Assembly: GCF_002776525.5 (NCBI RefSeq)
Contig: NC_045436.1
Coordinates: 100,129,696 to 100,193,695 of the forward strand
DNA length: 64,000 nucleotides
Reading direction: 5' to 3'
Origin: Piliocolobus tephrosceles
Taxonomy: Eukaryota > Chordata > Mammalia > Primates > Cercopithecidae
The notes below the pieces were generated by a model. That model had not been told where the DNA came from. It made no database searches and saw only the letters and a program-made list of their open reading frames with translations. Below, in pieces: positions 45,425-54,830 of the stretch (its first letter is position 1; every line of letters starts with the position of its first letter). A program made the translations under genes and the position numbers.

Positions 45425-45577
45425 TTAATGAGGAACGGGCTCTCACCAGATCCTAACTATATACCCCACCCTGGGTTTGGACTTCCAGCCTCCAGAACTA
45501 CGAGAAATAAACTTCTGTTCTTTAAACCACCCAGTTTGTGACATTTTGTTACATCAGCCTGAGCTAAGACAATAATA
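45425..45577 (+). mobile_element. MLT1A/B-like LTR, 3' end only
   Basis: 'GGACTTCCAGCCTCCAGAAC', 'GAGAAATAAACTTCTGTTC' and 'TTTAAACCACCCAGTTTGTG' are the polyadenylation-proximal end of MLT1; it includes the AATAAA signal and is cut off upstream. Confidence 0.85.
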
Positions 45578-45586
45578 TAAATTCAT

Positions 45587-45900
45587 GCCGGGCGCGGTGG
45601 CTCACGCCTGTAATCCCAGCACTTTGGGAGGCTGAGGCGGGAGGATCACAAGGTCAGGAGATTGAGACCATCCTGGCTAACACGGTGAAACCCCGTCTCT
45701 ACTAAAAATACAAAAAATTCGCCGGGCGCGGTGGCGGGCGCCTGTAGTCCCAGCTACTCAGGAGGCTGAGGCAGGAGAATGGCGTGAACTCGGGGGGCGG
45801 AGCTTGCAGTGAGCTGAGATGGGGCCACTGCACTCCAGCCTGGGCGACAGAGCGAGACTCCGTCTCAAAAAAATAAAAAAATAAAAAAAAAAATAATAAT
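45587..45900 (+). mobile_element. AluY, young
   Basis: Full length, from GCCGGGCGCGGTGGCTCACG to an A-rich tail with AAT units. A perfect 16-bp target duplication, AATAATATAAATTCAT, lies at 45571-45586 and 45901-45916. Most CpGs are intact. Confidence 0.96.
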
Positions 45901-46033
45901 AATAATATAAATTCATAATATATGCATTTGTGTGTATATGTATATTAAGAAACCTGATATCTAATACACTCTCTTCATAAATGGAAAGCCAGTTGACTAT
46001 TATTAGTCACTAAAAATCTTTTAGTATATTATT

Positions 46034-46036
<3 letters not shown>

Positions 46037-46067
<31 letters not shown>

Positions 46068-46347
46068 AGACGGAGTCTTTTTGTGTCTCCTGGGCTGGAG
46101 TGCAGTGGCCGGATCTCAGCTCACTGCAAGCTCCGCCTCCCGGGTTCACGCCATTCTCCTGCCTCAGCCTCCGGAGTAGCTGGGACTACAGGCGCCCACC
46201 ACCTCACCCGGCTAGTTTTTTGTATTTTTAGTAGAGACGGGGTTTCACCGTGTTAGCCAGGATGGTCTCGATCTCCTGACCTCATGATCCGCCCGTCTCG
46301 GCCTCCCAAAGTGCTGGGATTACAGGCTTGAGCCACCGCGCCCGGCC
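46037..46347 (-). mobile_element. AluY, AluYRa-like, very young
   Basis: Antisense, with a T30 head (an A30 tail), then GAGACGGAGTC, ending CCGCGCCCGGCC. A perfect 16-bp target duplication, TTAGTATATTATTTCT, lies at 46021-46036 and 46348-46363. It carries GGCCGGATCTCAGCTCAC, CGGCTAGTTTTTTGTA and GGCTTGAGCC. The long pure tail, intact CpGs and exact duplication suggest a recent insertion. Confidence 0.97.
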
Positions 46348-46363
46348 TTAGTATATTATTTCT

Positions 46364-46818
46364 TAAAGACACATGCACACGTATGTTTATTGCGGCACTA
46401 TTCACAATAGTAAAGACTTGGAATCAACCCAAAAGTCCATCAGTGACAGACTGGATTAAGAAAATATGGCACATATACATCACGGAATACTATGCAATCA
46501 TAGAAAAGGATGAGTTCGTGTCCTTTGTAGGGACATGGATACAGCTGGAAACCATCATTCTCAGCAAACTATCACAAGAACAGAAAACCAAATACCGCAT
46601 GTTCTCACTCATAGGTGGGAATTAAACAATGAGACCACTTGGACACCGAAAGGGGAACATCACACACGGGGTCCTATTGTGGGGAGCAGGGCGGGGGGAG
46701 GGATAGCATTAGGAGATATACCTAATGTAAATGATGAGTTAATGGGTGCAGCACACCAACATGGCACATGTATACATATGTAACAAACCTGCACATTGTG
46801 CACATGTACCCTAGAACT
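46364..46818 (+). mobile_element. L1PA 3' end lacking its tail
   Basis: Begins AAAGACACATGCACACGTAT, passes 'ATTGCGGCACTATTCACAAT' and the ORF2 C-terminus (frame ends in SLIGGN at 46625), then the 3' UTR to CCCTAGAACT. The last ~25 bases and the poly(A) are absent; Alu sequence follows without a gap. The 80-codon frame at 46383-46625 is the end of ORF2. Confidence 0.92.
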
Positions 46819-47066
46819 GGAGTGCAGTGGTGCAATCTCGGCTCCCTGCAACCTCTACCTCCTGGGTTCAAGTTATTCCCCTGCCTCAGCCTCCCAAGTA
46901 GCTGGGATTACAGGCGCCCACCACCACACCGGGCTAATTTTTGTATTTTTAGTAGAGACAGTTTCACCATATTGGCCAGACTGGTCTTGAACTCCTGACC
47001 TTATGATCCACCTGCCTCAGCCTCCCAAAGGGCTGGGATTACAGATGGGAGCCACCGTGTCTGGCC
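46819..47066 (-). mobile_element. Alu missing its 3' end, fused to L1
   Basis: Starts abruptly at GGAGTGCAGTGGTGCAATCT with no T-rich head and no 'TTTGAGACGGAGTC', then continues normally to GTGTCTGGCC. An AluS/Y-type element whose 3' tail end was lost where it joins the L1. Confidence 0.93.
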
Positions 47067-47169
47067 TCTGAGTTTATTTTCTATGTAATAATAACTATTG
47101 CTTTGTACAAAGAAACAAAAAAGAAACAAAACAAACCACCCCAAACAGTGCAGTAAAATGACCACTTCA
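47067..47169. other. Short unassigned spacer
   Basis: Contains an A/C-rich stretch; nothing recognised. Confidence 0.4.
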
Positions 47170-47560
47170 TAGGTTACTATATTCTGTGGGCAGCAGTTTA
47201 CACAGGATATATCAAAGCTGGCTTCTCTCTGCTCCACAATATCTGGGGTGCATTTGGCAAGATTCGAAGGGTGGGGGTGACTTAACGACTGGAATCATGT
47301 GGAAGAGTCCCCTCCCATTTCAGACTGATGCCACCTGTCAGGTGAGACTCCAGTTGGGCTGTCAACTAAAGTACTTACACATGATTTCTTTATATGGTCT
47401 CTCCATGCAGGTTAGTCTGGGCTTCTTTGCACTATGGCGACAGAGCTCCGAGAGAGAGCATTGCAAGAAGGAACACTCCAAGAAGAGAACATTCCAATTA
47501 TCAGGTTAGAACTTAGTTAATCAGACTGAGATTTCCAAAGCGGGAGTTAGGGCTGCCAGT
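47170..47560 (-). mobile_element. MaLR/MLT-type LTR remnant (tentative)
   Basis: 'CTGCTCCACAATATCTGGGG', 'GAAGGGTGGGGGTGACTTAA', 'GGTCTCTCCATGCAGGTTAG' and 'GGCTTCTTTGCACTATGGCG' run in the order of an old ERVL-class LTR whose reverse has '...CACAATGTCTGGGGCCTC...CTCTCCATGTGGCCTGGGC'. A 107-codon plus frame at 47186-47509 lies across it and is incidental. Confidence 0.5.
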
Positions 47561-47931
47561 GGTACATGGAAGAGTCTGAGAAAATGCTGTCCTTTCACCT
47601 GAGATAAACATGTCTGTGACATGTAATGGGATCCATACTGATAATACGAAGGAGTATGGGCAGTTTAGTCTGGAAATCAAGGTCTGGGCTTCCCAAATAG
47701 AGTGGACAGTATGGAAGCTTCTAGAGGACTGCTCCTTCCACCACCATAAAGCAGCATAAAAGTGAGCCCAGATGAGAAACACTAGCACCACTAGTTCCTT
47801 GCTCCTCCTTAGCTATGTTCTTTCAGTTTCTAGTCTTTCTGAGACCCACTATCCTTTTCCTCTCATTTCTCCTCAGGCTCTAACTGCCATGGTCACGCCC
47901 TAGGCCACGGCTTCAATTTAAAAATATTTTA
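47561..47931. other. Unassigned DNA
   Basis: Relatively balanced composition; a 92-codon minus frame at 47513-47791 has no known pattern. Nothing supported. Confidence 0.4.
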
Positions 47932-48232
47932 GGCCAGGAGCGGTGGTTCATGCCTGTAATCCCAGCACTTTGGGAGGCCAAGGTGGCTGGATCACTTGAG
48001 GCCAGGAGATCGAGACCAGCCTGGTCAACATGGCAAAACCCTGTCTCTACTAAAAATATAAAAAAAAATTAGCCAGGCATGGTGGCACATGCCTGTAATC
48101 CCAGCTACTCAGAGGCTGAGGCAGGAAAATCTCTTGAACCCAGGAGGCAGAGGTTGCAGTGAGCCGAGATCGCACCACTGTACTCCAGCCTGGGTGACAG
48201 AGTGTGACTCTGTCTCAGAAAAAACAAAAAAA
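47932..48232 (+). mobile_element. AluS (Sx-like) SINE
   Basis: Full length, from GGCCAGGAGCGGTGGTTCAT to AAAAACAAAAAAA. 'GGATCACTTGAGGCCAGGAG' is Sx/J-type. Confidence 0.95.
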
Positions 48233-48849
48233 GCAATCCATTTTCCCATTATCAGGTCACAACCTGTTTCATGATTAGCTGTTCAGATAACCTGATTATA
48301 ACCATTCTTTAAGGCAGTCTAAACTCTAGCCTATTGATCTCTTCATTTTTTTCCATTGTGCATCAACTGCTTCTTGTCTCCACTTCCATTCTCGTGAAGA
48401 ATGCTGTCTATAGTGACTTGCTATAATCAATCCATTGTAAACACTTACAACTCTCCTGCCCATCTCTCCCTCCATAGTACTAGCTTGCCAATACACTATC
48501 TCTGAAAATAGTCAACCATCAACCCTTTCTACGTCAGTAGCTAAATATAGCTACGAAAGGGCACAGTCAGTCAGACCCATTTTATTCCAAAGTTTATCAC
48601 AAACTTCAAGTTTATTTTTAGCAGTATTTGGCAAGCCTGCTATGTTTCCTGTCCTTTGAGGGAAACTAGTTAAAGTCTTTTTGGTCTTCTCTCATTTCCA
48701 TAAAAAGGCTTATCCATCCTCCTCTTACCTGTCATCTCAAAGTATAATCTGAGAAAATGAAATACATCAGACCCTCTTTTTTTAATCTCCAAAACTAAAG
48801 CCTATGTTTATAAATGCACATTTCCTCTTTGCTCCATTTGAGAATAGGC
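48233..48849. other. Unassigned DNA, possibly diverged L2
   Basis: C/T-rich patches resemble the 5' part of L2 ORF2 that continues at 48850, but the match is too weak to assign. Confidence 0.35.
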
Positions 48850-49915
48850 CATTTCTTCTATAACACTCTTATAAGGTGTGCTCTAGAGCCCATCTCTACA
48901 TTCATATACACATTGCCTTTTTGATCATCCTATATATTTCTTCCATCATCAATCTCTCCCTCTCTACTCAGTCGTCTCCATCAATATACAGACATTCACT
49001 AATACTTGAGTATAACATGAAGATTAGAGGTTGATCTCTGGAGTCAGATTGCCCAGCATCAGGTCCTGTATTTACCATTTGCTAGGCTAAGCTCCCTCAC
49101 TTATAAGTGTAGATATTATTACAATATACCTTATAGCATCATTGTGGTGAATAAATGTTCTTATATGTAAAGTGTATACATGGTTATTAGCTATTATCAA
49201 TGTAGTATTTTCACTTCTAAAAATTGCCTCACTTGACCACACAAATCATCTCAGTTACAGCCCTTTTCTTCTGCCCCTCTCCACAACTAAATTTCCCTAC
49301 AGAGCTGTCAGCATGACGCCCACAGGCATACCTCCCACACACCCTTAAACCCACTCAAACCTCATTTCTGTCCCCACTACTTCACTGGAATTTCTCTTTA
49401 AAGGCCATCAAAAATCTCTGTATTGCAAAAGTTAAGACCTACTATTCTGTACTCATTACAATTAATGTAACATGTCAACAGCATAATAGTGTTGAAAATG
49501 TCCCTTTTGTTAACCAGTGTTTCTCACTTGGCTTGCATGACAACACATCCTTTTGGCTGTCTCAGACCTTTAAAAAAATCTCCTCTACCTAATTTCTAAC
49601 TTTCACATAATGAAATTCCTCTGCTCTCTATACAGTTTTTACAAGGAGATTGTTTGTACATACCAGTTATATTACAATGACTTCCAAATTTATTTCTCTA
49701 ACCGAGGCATTTCTTCTAGAACTCTAGGTCCATATATTAAGCTGCTCAACAATCCAAAGGTAGAGAAAACTTAACATGTTCCAAAACTAAGCTTTGACTT
49801 CTGTTCCATTCTGCATCTATTCTTCTCCTAGTCTTTGTCAGAGTAATCAAGTAACCACACGGCTGCCCAAACCAGAGCTCTGGGTATCATGCTTGCTTTT
49901 CTCTGTCTAACCCAG
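48850..49915 (+). mobile_element. L2 LINE (ORF2), split by a MIR
   Basis: Left of the MIR, 'TCAATCTCTCCCTCTCTACT' and 'CCATCAATATACAGACATTC'; right of it, 'TCATTTCTGTCCCCACTACTTCACTGGAA', 'TGACTTCCAAATTTATTTCTC', 'GGTCCATATATTAAGCTGC' and 'CCAAACCAGAGCTCTGGGTATC'. These lie in L2 consensus order over 1 kb, ending before the 3' UTR. No frame survives. Confidence 0.75.
49020..49200 (+). mobile_element. MIR SINE nested in L2
   Basis: 'CTGGAGTCAGATTGCCCAGC', 'TTTACCATTTGCTAGGC' and 'GTGGTGAATAAATGTTCTTATATGTAAAG' follow the MIR consensus on the plus strand. Confidence 0.7.
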
Positions 49916-49929
49916 ATACAAATTAAAGC

Positions 49930-50340
49930 TCCAGGTAAGTACTTGTGTACATATGATTTATTGAGATGATGCTCTCAAGCAAAAGGCAATGAGAGAAGCA
50001 GGATAAGGCAAGACAACAAACTAAATAATACGTGTTCTCAGGTGGAATCTACCTGCAGTCTGATCCCATGGGGAGCTCTGGAGCATACCTTGCTCTCATA
50101 TTTGCCCCTACCTCAGTCAAGGTGACTGACCTTAGTTACCACCATGTAAACTTCTTATTGGCTTCAGGCTTCCCTACAGCGGGGAGGGGGCATATAACTT
50201 CCCAGGGAAATCTGTTGCCTTTCTGCAGAGGACAATTATCTGGCAAAGGAGACAACTGTGATCTTTACCTGCCAACAATGAATGCAATTGAGGGTGCATA
50301 TCTTGGCCCAGTAAAGGGCAACTGACTGGGCAAGATAGCA
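49930..50340 (-). mobile_element. Possible LTR of the ERVL remnant
   Basis: 'TTTATTGAGATGATGCTCTC' followed by AAGCAAAAGGCAATGAG reads like the reversed end of an ERVL-class LTR (LTR16-like), next to ERVL internal sequence on its right. Tentative. Confidence 0.4.
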
Positions 50341-51702
50341 AAAGTATGCAACACAGCTTACCCTTGCACCGCTCACATATGCTTGTGTCTATCCATATAG
50401 GTGTAGCTTCTCCAAGATTCTGGTTCATCACAAGTTCAAACTACAGTTCCTGCTGCTGCAACTGCATTTGGTGTGGAAGTTATAACTGTTACTCATCATC
50501 TCCTTATCCATCACCACCACTCACTCTTCTTTCCTCTCCCTTGTAACTAACACCTCTTCTGGGTTAGATGGTTTACCTAGTAGAGTAAACCCAACCCTCA
50601 TCTGTGTGGGGTCTGAGGGTTAGGTCACAGTGTCCTTATTAGGCCATAGTTGCCCTACTTGTGCATTTTCAGTTTAAACTGCAAGGCAAAAGCAAAAGAT
50701 GCCTCTGTAGAATACCTAAGTGCCAAATACATTCCTCCCTGCCCTCATTATGCAGCAGCAGTCCTACCTAGCCATAATGAGGAGGCAAAACTCTCTTGCT
50801 AACATTGGTAACTCCTTTCTTTGCCTGTTGACCCACTAGTGTAAAGACCCTAGTGTGATCAGATGACAACTGCAGCTTTGAATTTAAAGGACTATCCCCA
50901 TTATGTTCCCCCATGTAAGCGTGCCCCTTTAGGAAGCCAGGGTTTTCAGTTGTGGACATAAGTACAAATCCCTCAAGTTAGTCACTGAGAGAGGTGGTGA
51001 GGGGTCCACTCCTACCTTCACTTCTTGGTTCCTGTACTACTGTGTTGTATCTGATGGAAACGTAAGATTATATATTGGTCACAGTTTAGGGAGTATACTG
51101 CATCCTAAAAAAGAGAACCTAATTCCTGAAGGCTGTCATCTCAAAGTTTCCCTCAGCTGTACCTTCAAACGGTTGTCCTCATGCTCTTTCAGGCTGATAG
51201 CTTTTGTTCAATGCAGTGTGTAGTGAACCCAGTTGCCTGTGTCCAAAACCTCACCTCCTTTGATTGAAGACAATGTTATATGGGATGCCATGTTAGTAGG
51301 TCAGGCACTCTGTGAGCCCTTAATTGTTAGTTCCCGGCTGAGGTGTGGTGGCTAGAAAAGGCAAACCCATATGTGGAATATGTATAAATCCAAGTTAGGG
51401 TGAATAATTGCCCATTCCAGAGTGGAAAGGGTCTTATATAATCAACTTGTCACCACGTAGCTAATCTCCCTGAGCAATGACATTATATCAGGGGCACAAT
51501 GTTGGTTTCTGCTGTTGGCAGGTTTTATGTGTAGCAGCAGCAGTAGCTAGATCAGCCATGATGAAAGGGAGCCTCAGACTGTCTCTTTCCCCCTGAATAC
51601 TCTATTCATAAGTCCTTTATGCAAGCACAAGTGTGCAAGCACCACCTCTCTCAGTGTTGGCTGACATCTGGTGACAGAATAATCCTGTCTCATTGATTAT
51701 TA

Positions 51703-51966
51703 CTAGCTCTTCTGCAGTGGACACAAATATACAAAATAAACATCATTACACTTTGTGCCACACTTCCATAGATCCATGGGTCCACATGCCTCTCCCTCAG
51801 ACCTCCTTATCCCTAATATTCCAATGTTGCGTCTTCCAGGCCTTTGACCAAACAAACCAGCTAAGCCACTTGGAACTGTGTATGAGTTGGTATATATGGA
51901 TATATCTAGCCATTTCTCTGACAAAACAAAGTGGTTTATCAGCCACACTGCCCAAAGTACTATCAT
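51703..51966 (-). pseudogene. ERVL pol RNase H remnant
   Basis: In retroviruses this domain degrades RNA in RNA-DNA hybrids during reverse transcription. The 87-residue frame has the YTxS strand of RNase H, here YTNS with Asn in the position usually occupied by a catalytic Asp, followed by GLAGLFGQRPGR. The frame is short, bounded by stops and cut off by an Alu near its N-terminal side. It cannot encode an active enzyme. Confidence 0.65.
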
Positions 51967-51995
51967 TTAGGCGACCTCCCTTACCCCAGTCTTTT

Positions 51996-52295
51996 TTTTT
52001 TTTTTGAGACGGAGTCTCGCTCTGTCGCCCGGGCTGGAGTGCAGTGGCGAGATCTCGGCTCACTGCAAGCTCCGCTTCCCGGGTTCAAGCGATTCTCCTG
52101 CCTCAGCCTCCCGAGTAGCTGGGACTACAGGCGCCCGTCACCTCGCCCGGCTAGTTTTTTTTTTTTTTGTATTTTTTAGTAGAGGCGGGATTTCACCGTA
52201 TTAGCCAGGATGGTCTCGATCTCCTGACCTCGTGATCCGCCCGTCTTGGCCTCCCAAAGTGCTGGGATTACAGGCTTGAGCCACCGCGCCCGGCC
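51996..52295 (-). mobile_element. AluY, AluYRa-like, inside ERVL
   Basis: Antisense, full length, ending CCGCGCCCGGCC. The target duplication CCAGTCTTTT lies at 51986-51995 and 52298-52307. It has CACCTCGCCCGGCTAG and GGCTTGAGCC. The central T run is expanded to T14 at 52155-52168. Plus-strand frames of 66 and 82 codons are antisense-Alu frames. Confidence 0.96.
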
Positions 52296-52510
52296 TTCCA
52301 GTCTTTTCTTGACTGGGGATATAAAGCAGTAGCACAGTATTTCTCACTTGCCTCCATATGTCCAGCTGTCACCTAAGCTTGGGTTTTTCCCTCCTCCTTC
52401 AGCTGGTTATAGGGGGAACTCCTGAGGTCACAGCAACAAGCCAAGGCAGAAAGGTTATATCTGTTTTCTGCACCTGATCCAGCTCAAATCTGGGTTTCCC
52501 ACTCCCATTT

Positions 52511-54339
52511 CAAGTGGATCATGCTGGTCTAAACAGACCTTAAGAAATGTCCTCAATTCCTTGAATCCAATCACTACTAGTAATACAATTGAAATGTACT
52601 TACACATATACATAAGGATGAATAATCTCTTGTATGCTAAAAAAAAAAAAAAAGCCTGAAATTCTGAAATTAATTCAGACATTCATAATTCAGCTACAGA
52701 TTCTTCAGAAATATAAAAATATTTCATACAATTGATGCTGTGTTAATGTAGCAATGTATAACATTATCAATATTAAATATTATGGTAGGAATAAAATGAT
52801 TAAAAAATTCATTAGAAATGGAAATGACATCTCCTTTAAGAAAAGTGTGCTATCTAGGATTGTGGTTATATCTTTTAATTTTTTTCAGGGTCCAAATATA
52901 ATGTTTCCTTATTTTAGGCTTTAGTTTTGCAGTGGGCGTTTTGCTATATGAATGTGTACTTTCTCCTTGTTTTGATGCAAAGTGAATGTCATAGAATAAT
53001 CCGGGACTATTATCTAGTGAACTTGGTTCACTTAAACAACATCATTCAAATGGTGCTCTACATAATGAATGCAAAGCGCTGCCAACTTTGTAATCTGAAA
53101 CTGCTAAGTAGCCACTTTAAAGATACTGATCTTGATTTTCATGGCTTTTCAAAAATAAAGGAGAATCCTAGAGCTAACCATGCTTAGTTCAATTCACTAC
53201 TATATTCATATGAAGAAATGCAAGTTCAGAGGCAGCAACTGACTTAAGCAAGACTATGGTCACAATTGGTGCCAGGATTTGCAGGGCTACGGAAAAAAAT
53301 TTAAAAATATTGAGAATTGAGAGGTTAAATACAAAAATAAAGAAACTTTTCTAGAGAGGGAAAAAGAAGTATTTTCCAAGTATATCAAGTTATAAAATGA
53401 ATGTAGAATCATTACTATTACTACATTTATTTTGTAGTGGATAAATCCGACAAAGGTTAGCACTTTTAAAAAGTTCCCCCTCGCATAAAGGAGAAAGTGT
53501 GTTTTTCAAAATTTCAAGCCCAAAAAGAAAAAATGAAACAGAGTAGGGCAGATTCAAGCCACATTTCTTAGCCAGGCAGATTGAAAGAAAGTGGCAAAGA
53601 TTTTCAGGGTAATTTTCCATCCATTGATTTTTAGTGCCCAGCATTACTATCTGGATGACATAGTGTTATCTCATCTTTGTTCAGCTTCCTTGTCCCTACC
53701 AATTAGTCAAGTGATTTTTTTTACCTTCTGAAAATGACATGAAATATTTAAACATAGCCATTCAGATTTTTCATTATCTTGAATTTTGTTGTTGTACTTT
53801 CAGCAGATCAAATTGGAGAACACTTCTATCTACAAAAAACCAAGCCATTATTTTTGAAATACCATTCAATGTGGATGGAATTTAGTTTGAGATGAGAAAT
53901 AATGTTCCGTAACTTTCAGCAGTGGAACAGAAGAGTAGATCTGTTTTTTGCTCCTTGAGTTAAACATATTTCCACATTGCTCTTGCTGCTTGAGATGCTT
54001 GATGGCAACATGTCAGTCATTTTCTCAGGTAACTCCTTACACCATTGAAGCCTCGTGAATCACACCGCTCCATCAGCTTACATCATGTCAAGTAGCATGT
54101 CAGCTGGAACTTTGTATCTAAAAGTTTACAACAGTTTCTAAACTAGCCCCAGTCTATGCATCAGTAAACAAACTACAAGTGAGAAGAAAGATAATGGAAA
54201 ATAGTTTGTTCTCAATATTGACACATTAATTAAAAATAAAATGTCTAACTTGTTAAGTTAGAATGTTTTCTTTTGCAAGACTTTTAACATTTTTGGTCTT
54301 TTTTTTTTTTGTAATTACTTCAATAACTAAAATCACTAT
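52511..54339. other. 1.8 kb of unassigned DNA
   Basis: An A15 run is at about 52639-52653. A faint MIR-like trace lies at 53215-53290. An 86-codon plus frame (52927-53187) and an 84-codon minus frame (53390-53644) have no known pattern. Confidence 0.42.
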
Positions 54340-54535
54340 ACATTTTGAGTGTTTATGGTGTGCCAGGTGCTGGTACTTCACATATTATCTTATTTATTCC
54401 TCCGAGAAATCCCTTAGGAAGTCTGAACTTTCTAAGTGACCTGCACTGGTTCACACAGCTGATTGGCAAAGCCTATATCACATCCCTGGACTAACTTACT
54501 GCACAGTCTGAGCTATAAAGCACTAGGCTGTGTCC
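54340..54535 (-). mobile_element. MIR SINE
   Basis: 'TTTATGGTGTGCCAGGTGCTGG', 'ATTATCTTATTTATTCCTCC' and 'TGGTTCACACAGCTGATTGGC' follow the reversed MIR consensus. Confidence 0.77.
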
Positions 54536-54654
54536 CCTGATGTCTCTGAATATAATTTCAAAAACATTTAAAGTAGCCTCTTATTATTATATGGAAGTTT
54601 AGGTGACTATAAGAAGAGTGTTTATGCCTTTCGGCTTGAAGTCCTTAAAATAAG

Positions 54655-54830
54655 AGTAATAAACTGACAGGTCACAGGCCATATCCAACCCATAGATGTA
54701 CTTTGTTTGGCCCAAGAAATGCTGCAAAACTAGTACATTTGTGATGACTATTTTAAAATATAAGAATACTTATAAAATCTTGATTTCTGGATTCTCTTGA
54801 AAAATCAGATCACCTATCTTAAATACAGGA
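54655..54830. mobile_element. Possible MER/hAT remnant
   Basis: 'CAGGCCATATCCAACCCATAG' and 'CTTTGTTTGGCCCAAGAAATG' look like the start of a hAT-type MER element ('GGCCAAATCCGGCCCAC'). Short and diverged. Confidence 0.4.

Larger units (their letters stand above)
50341..52510 (-). mobile_element. ERVL-type provirus remnant (pol), split by an Alu
   Basis: Antisense retroviral internal sequence of the ERVL class, ancient and decayed. The best-preserved part is 51000-51975, where the plus strand reads 'GCCCATTCCAGAGTGGAAAG' and 'CACAATGTTGGTTTCTGCTG', and translation of the minus strand gives an RNase H-like stretch (51703-51966) with WLDISIYTNS and GLAGLFG. After the Alu at 51996-52295, 'CTTCAGCTGGTTATAGGGGG' and 'AACTCCTGAGGTCACAGC' continue the same region. 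Stops and frameshifts break it throughout, and no gag or env is recognised. Confidence 0.72.

Noticed and set aside
52004..52204. Plus-strand frame with 'ALSPGLECSGEISAHCKL', also seen at 46065-46256 and in similar form elsewhere
   Set aside because: This is the familiar translation of an antisense Alu. It appears at many Alus in the window and reflects SINE sequence, not a protein family.
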